Shown: piece by piece, positions 61,192 through 64,000 of the stretch
Layout of the letters: the number at the start of each line of letters is the position of its first letter
How positions within the stretch are numbered: the stretch's first letter is position 1
From: Sphaerochaeta globosa str. Buddy
GTDB lineage: Bacteria; Spirochaetota; Spirochaetia; Sphaerochaetales; Sphaerochaetaceae
Direction: 5' to 3'
DNA: 64,000 nucleotides
Assembly: GCF_000190435.1 (NCBI RefSeq)
Contig: NC_015152.1
Span: 2,114,458 to 2,178,457 of the forward strand
Position numbers and translations under genes: made by a program
Notes under the pieces: model-generated
What the model was told of the DNA's origin: nothing
The model's input: the letters and a program-made list of their open reading frames with translations, nothing else
The model's database searches: none

Positions 61192-62917
61192 AGGCCAACA
61201 ACTCGCTTGCTTCCTGCCTAAGGAAATCATAGCGCATGAACGTACCCCAGCGACACGTAAGTCGATCGCCGCATGCACACTCGCCGCACATACCGATACC
61301 GCAGAGCGTCATCCGCTCCATCGAGAGGTAGAGGTTCGTTTCTTCGATGTTTCGGCCAAGCAGCTTGCGGCTGGCTATCGCCATGAAAATCTCAGGACCA
61401 ACCAAGTAACATGCCGTTTCGTTCCCCAATTCGATGGTATCCAACAAATCGAGCACCCTACCCGGCCTTCCATCATCAGAGACACAGGTAAATGATCCAT
61501 ACAAACCAAGCTCATCCTCCAAGAGGGCCTTACTTGCAACCGCCTCGCTCGTCCCTATGAGAATAGTCATTTCCGTTCCCTGTTCCTTCAGTTGCTTGGC
61601 CAGGGAAGGAAGTACCGCAACCCCGGTGCCTCCTGCTAGTAAAAGGGCACGTTTGGTTGGTGTATTTTGTAGTTGGGCACCGTAGAGTCCCCGCACATAG
61701 AGCGTCGAGCCTACCGACAAATTGCACAGAGCTTCAGAGAAAGGACCCCGCTTCTTGATGATGAACGTCAAGGGCTTGTTGTGGGCAACTGAAAAGGGCT
61801 TCTCCCCGATCGTCGGAAGCCAAAGAAAGGCAAACTGACCGGCTTTGCAGTCAAGACTGCCGTCCAGGGTAATAATGACGGTATCCTTTCCATACCGCTC
61901 AAAAGCGGTTACTACATGTTTTTCATAAGCCATTTGCCGTTCGTGCTTGATGAAGGAAGTTGAGTGTCGAACCCTACTTGTTTCAACATTTCGCAATAAA
62001 GCTTCTGCTTCAGTCTTGACCGCATACAGGTAGGAAGGCCAGTCCTGTTGGTCCACTGTGCCCAAAGCCGACCCGATGCCTACTGCATCAGCTCCCGCCT
62101 GGACCAAAAGGGCAACCTCATCTCCGGTGCTCACCCCGCCCATTGCAATGAGGGGAATAGCATCCCCGCAAGCATGGCGAATGGCCGTAACAGCATGCAG
62201 GGCGGCAGAAAAAATTTGCTTGCCGCTGCATCCACCCTTGCCGCCGAGCTTGTTCTGAAGAATGGGCATTCCACTAACCGGGTCCAGATGGACAATGGGC
62301 CCAACGGTGTTGATGGCGACCAGCCCATCGGCACCACTGTCCATCACCGCTTTGGCGATAGAGCCGATATCCTCTACATTGGGAGTCAGCTTTACAAACA
62401 GGGGGGCTTTGCAGCAGGAGGTTGCTTCCTTGATGGCCCGAACATATTCGGCAGCGATTGCTTGGTCGCAACCGATGGAGGCTCCGTATCCTACGGAGGC
62501 GTGGGGGCAGGAGAAGTTCAACTCGACCAAGTCGGCAACTTCATCGAAGGCTTTCACCAACGTGATGAAATCCTCGATGCTGTTGGCTGAAAGGGAGACA
62601 TTCAGCAAGGCATTGAACGTATGCTCGCTTCTCAGCATTCTCAGTTCATACAGTGCCTGCTGCAGCCCGGGATTACGCAGGCCTACTGAATTACCGAAGT
62701 TTCCCGTCTGGGTTTCGCAAATGACTGGTTCCCGGTTTCCAGGATTCACTTCAACCTGGAAACTTTTGGTTGTGATAATGCCGATGCTCGGCACTTTGGT
62801 ATCAAAATAGGTGATGAGCTTTGGTTTTGTGGATGCGACACCGCTGACAGTTGTCAGCAATACCTCCTTGGAACAATCCAGATGCCGACGGCCAAGCGTC
62901 CTCAGAACATCCTTCAT
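61184..62917 (-). CDS. Dihydroorotate dehydrogenase fused to PyrK electron-transfer subunit
   Basis: 577-aa single chain. Residues about 1-310: class 1B PyrD (TTVSGVAS, GNFGNSVGLRNPG, LNFSCPHASVGYG, KLTPNV, INTVGP, IAMGGVSTGDE). Residues about 330-577: PyrK (FAD-binding PFSVAHN, NAD fold LAGGTGVAVLPSLAKQL, and [2Fe-2S] cysteines CGIGMCGECACGDRLTC). PyrD and PyrK are normally separate proteins forming a tetramer. Overlaps pyrF by four bases. The pair uses NAD+ as electron acceptor. Confidence 0.9.
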   Translation of the reverse strand: MKDVLRTLGRRHLDCSKEVLLTTVSGVASTKPKLITYFDTKVPSIGIITTKSFQVEVNPGNREPVICETQTGNFGNSVGLRNPGLQQALYELRMLRSEHTFNALLNVSLSANSIEDFITLVKAFDEVADLVELNFSCPHASVGYGASIGCDQAIAAEYVRAIKEATSCCKAPLFVKLTPNVEDIGSIAKAVMDSGADGLVAINTVGPIVHLDPVSGMPILQNKLGGKGGCSGKQIFSAALHAVTAIRHACGDAIPLIAMGGVSTGDEVALLVQAGADAVGIGSALGTVDQQDWPSYLYAVKTEAEALLRNVETSRVRHSTSFIKHERQMAYEKHVVTAFERYGKDTVIITLDGSLDCKAGQFAFLWLPTIGEKPFSVAHNKPLTFIIKKRGPFSEALCNLSVGSTLYVRGLYGAQLQNTPTKRALLLAGGTGVAVLPSLAKQLKEQGTEMTILIGTSEAVASKALLEDELGLYGSFTCVSDDGRPGRVLDLLDTIELGNETACYLVGPEIFMAIASRKLLGRNIEETNLYLSMERMTLCGIGMCGECACGDRLTCRWGTFMRYDFLRQEASELLAYD

Positions 62918-63780
62918 AGAGCTGTCTCCTTGATCAGTTGACGCAGGTTATCCTCACACATCTCAAGCCAATCCTCGGGTACCGGAGCCTTCTTCCATGG
63001 ATGGGTAAGCGCACTTGAGCTGTTGATTCTCGCCAAGGCGATGGGATACCCGACATTTCTGAGAATATCCATGACCTGGGGGGCAGAACCTCCCTGACTA
63101 CCGACACCGGGGATGAGCATGGGGACCAACTCGGCCTGATAGAACGAGGCGATAGCGCTCAATTCCTCAAGATTGGTCGCACCCACGACCGCCCCTACTT
63201 GTGATCGTTTCTGGTTATAGGAGGCAATTTGCGCTGCAACCTCAAGATAGAGAGGCCTTTGATCGGAGAGCAACAGATTCTGCAGATCCCTTCCACCCGG
63301 ATTGCTGGTTCGATTGAGGATGTAGATTCCCTTGCCCTCGAAGTCAGTGAAGGGCTTGATCGAATCGCTACCCATGTAGGGTGCCACCGTAACCGCATCC
63401 GCATTCCAAGCCTCAAAGGCTTCGTTGGCATAGTTGAGACTGCTTCGGGCGATATCACCACGCTTGCTGTCAAGAATCACCGGAATTCCGGGAAAGAAAT
63501 TCTCCACCAGATCCAGGACATCACAGAGGGCCATGCTTCCTGAAAAGTCTTCTTCCCGGGGTCTGTCCAAGCTCTGATAATACCCGATGTTGGGTTTGAA
63601 CGCAGCGGGGATAAGTCCGGAAAGAGCCATTCTTCGGAACAGTTGTTGGAAAAATGCATTCAAATCGGTACGCAAATCTCCGCTGTCAAACGGCAGAGAC
63701 TCTCTTTGAGGATCCAAACCCATACAGGCGATATTCCCTACCTGCTTCGCGCTCGCCTCTAGTAATGCTCCATACTGCAT
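62914..63780 (-). CDS. pyrF: Orotidine 5'-phosphate decarboxylase (type 2)
   Basis: 288 aa, longer PyrF2 form. Seen: CMGLDPQRESLP, KPNIGYYQ, catalytic LDSKRGDIARSS (KxxD pair), VTVAPYMGSDSI, and PGVGSQGGSAPQVM. TAAGGAG lies 6 nt before the ATG. Middle gene of pyrE-pyrF-pyrDK-pyrC. Confidence 0.92.
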   Translation of the reverse strand: MQYGALLEASAKQVGNIACMGLDPQRESLPFDSGDLRTDLNAFFQQLFRRMALSGLIPAAFKPNIGYYQSLDRPREEDFSGSMALCDVLDLVENFFPGIPVILDSKRGDIARSSLNYANEAFEAWNADAVTVAPYMGSDSIKPFTDFEGKGIYILNRTSNPGGRDLQNLLLSDQRPLYLEVAAQIASYNQKRSQVGAVVGATNLEELSAIASFYQAELVPMLIPGVGSQGGSAPQVMDILRNVGYPIALARINSSSALTHPWKKAPVPEDWLEMCEDNLRQLIKETAL

Positions 63781-63789
63781 GTTGACTCC

Positions 63790-64000
63790 TTATTTGGCAA
63801 CCATAGGAAATCCGTGTTTCTCTCCCCATGTAAAGGGGTCCTCTCTCCACTGGGACAGATAGCCTGCTTCTTCTTCATTCACATAGCCTTTTTTCAATGC
63901 GCTTTCCACCATGACATCGTAGTCGAGAATTGTGTAGAACGTGCATTTCTGATCCAGCGCTTCAAAAGCCTTGACTGCGGCATCGAAGCCATAGGTGAAG
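63790..64000 (-). CDS. pyrE: Orotate phosphoribosyltransferase, C-terminal part
   Basis: 70 in-frame codons, including the stop, are visible; the gene continues past the right end. The residues read FTYGFDAAVKAFEALD, then YVNEEEAGYLSQWREDPFTWGE, matching the C-terminal helices of PyrE. Stop at 63790-63792 is 9 bp before the pyrF start. The operon promoter lies beyond the window. Confidence 0.82.
   Translation of the reverse strand, partial: FTYGFDAAVKAFEALDQKCTFYTILDYDVMVESALKKGYVNEEEAGYLSQWREDPFTWGEKHGFPMVAK

Overview
The window looks like a compact chromosomal segment of a free-living or host-associated anaerobic spirochaete, most likely Sphaerochaeta or a close relative. The inference rests on gene content and order: a class I desulfoferrodoxin, hexameric-type glutamate dehydrogenase, a ChvE-MmsA-MmsB sugar importer, tandem TrpX-type binding proteins, a fused PyrD-PyrK, the rplU-rpmA-obgE-nadD-yqeK-rsfS run, and base composition near 50 percent by eye. 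I see no rRNA, tRNA, CRISPR array, transposase, phage gene or replication origin, and no gap above about 300 bases without a gene. About 65 protein genes are called, two of them cut by the window ends (ispE left, pyrE right).

Layout. 1-2 kb: ispE end, SMUG1-like uracil-DNA glycosylase, HAD phosphatase. 2-8.4 kb (+): acyl-CoA ligase, MTA/SAH deaminase plus MtnA (methylthioadenosine recycling), GdhA, superoxide reductase. 8.4-15 kb (-): a NitT/TauT-type ABC importer and a gltX-glyS-tyrS aminoacyl-tRNA synthetase operon. 15-20 kb: membrane HD protein, then a (-) run with a RloA/RloB-like pair, a 7TM-LuxR regulator and an esterase. 20-23 kb (-): pdxA-lipoprotein-cobalamin adenosyltransferase. 23-34 kb (+): a very acidic small protein, tandem TrpX-like binding proteins with permease and ATPase, MATE pump, ChvE/MmsA/MmsB sugar importer and its LacI-type regulator. 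34-38 kb (-): ribosome-assembly/NAD operon. 38-46.8 kb: TetR regulator, argS, divergent birA/bioY, cysE, mtaB/tyrA, MFS. 46.9-49.4 kb (+): pta and a second MATE. 49.4-54.8 kb (-): a tightly overlapped gph-pgm-hypothetical-comEC-rsmA operon. 54.8-60 kb: rlmI, YkgJ-like protein, corA with a long structured leader, HD protein, membrane protein. 60-64 kb (-): pyrE-pyrF-pyrDK-pyrC.

The most interesting signals are not single genes but how genes start and stop. (i) About a dozen genes have a -35/-10 promoter whose -10 box ends only 5-7 nt before the start codon, leaving no room for a ribosome binding site; both members of two divergent pairs (birA/bioY and gph/rlmI) do so. This predicts widespread leaderless mRNAs. 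(ii) All eight convergent gene junctions are separated by at most 2 nt or overlap; five overlap by exactly four bases at their stop codons, so terminators must lie inside the opposing gene, and candidate hairpins are visible there. (iii) At least seven genes appear to use TTG starts behind strong Shine-Dalgarno sites, three in TTGA stop-start overlaps. Other highlights are a RloA/RloB-like pair that has lost most recognisable catalytic residues, a short-spaced BirA-like operator between birA and bioY, a palindromic operator inside the tetR promoter, a 209-bp comEC/rsmA overlap, and a corA leader with mutually exclusive helices.
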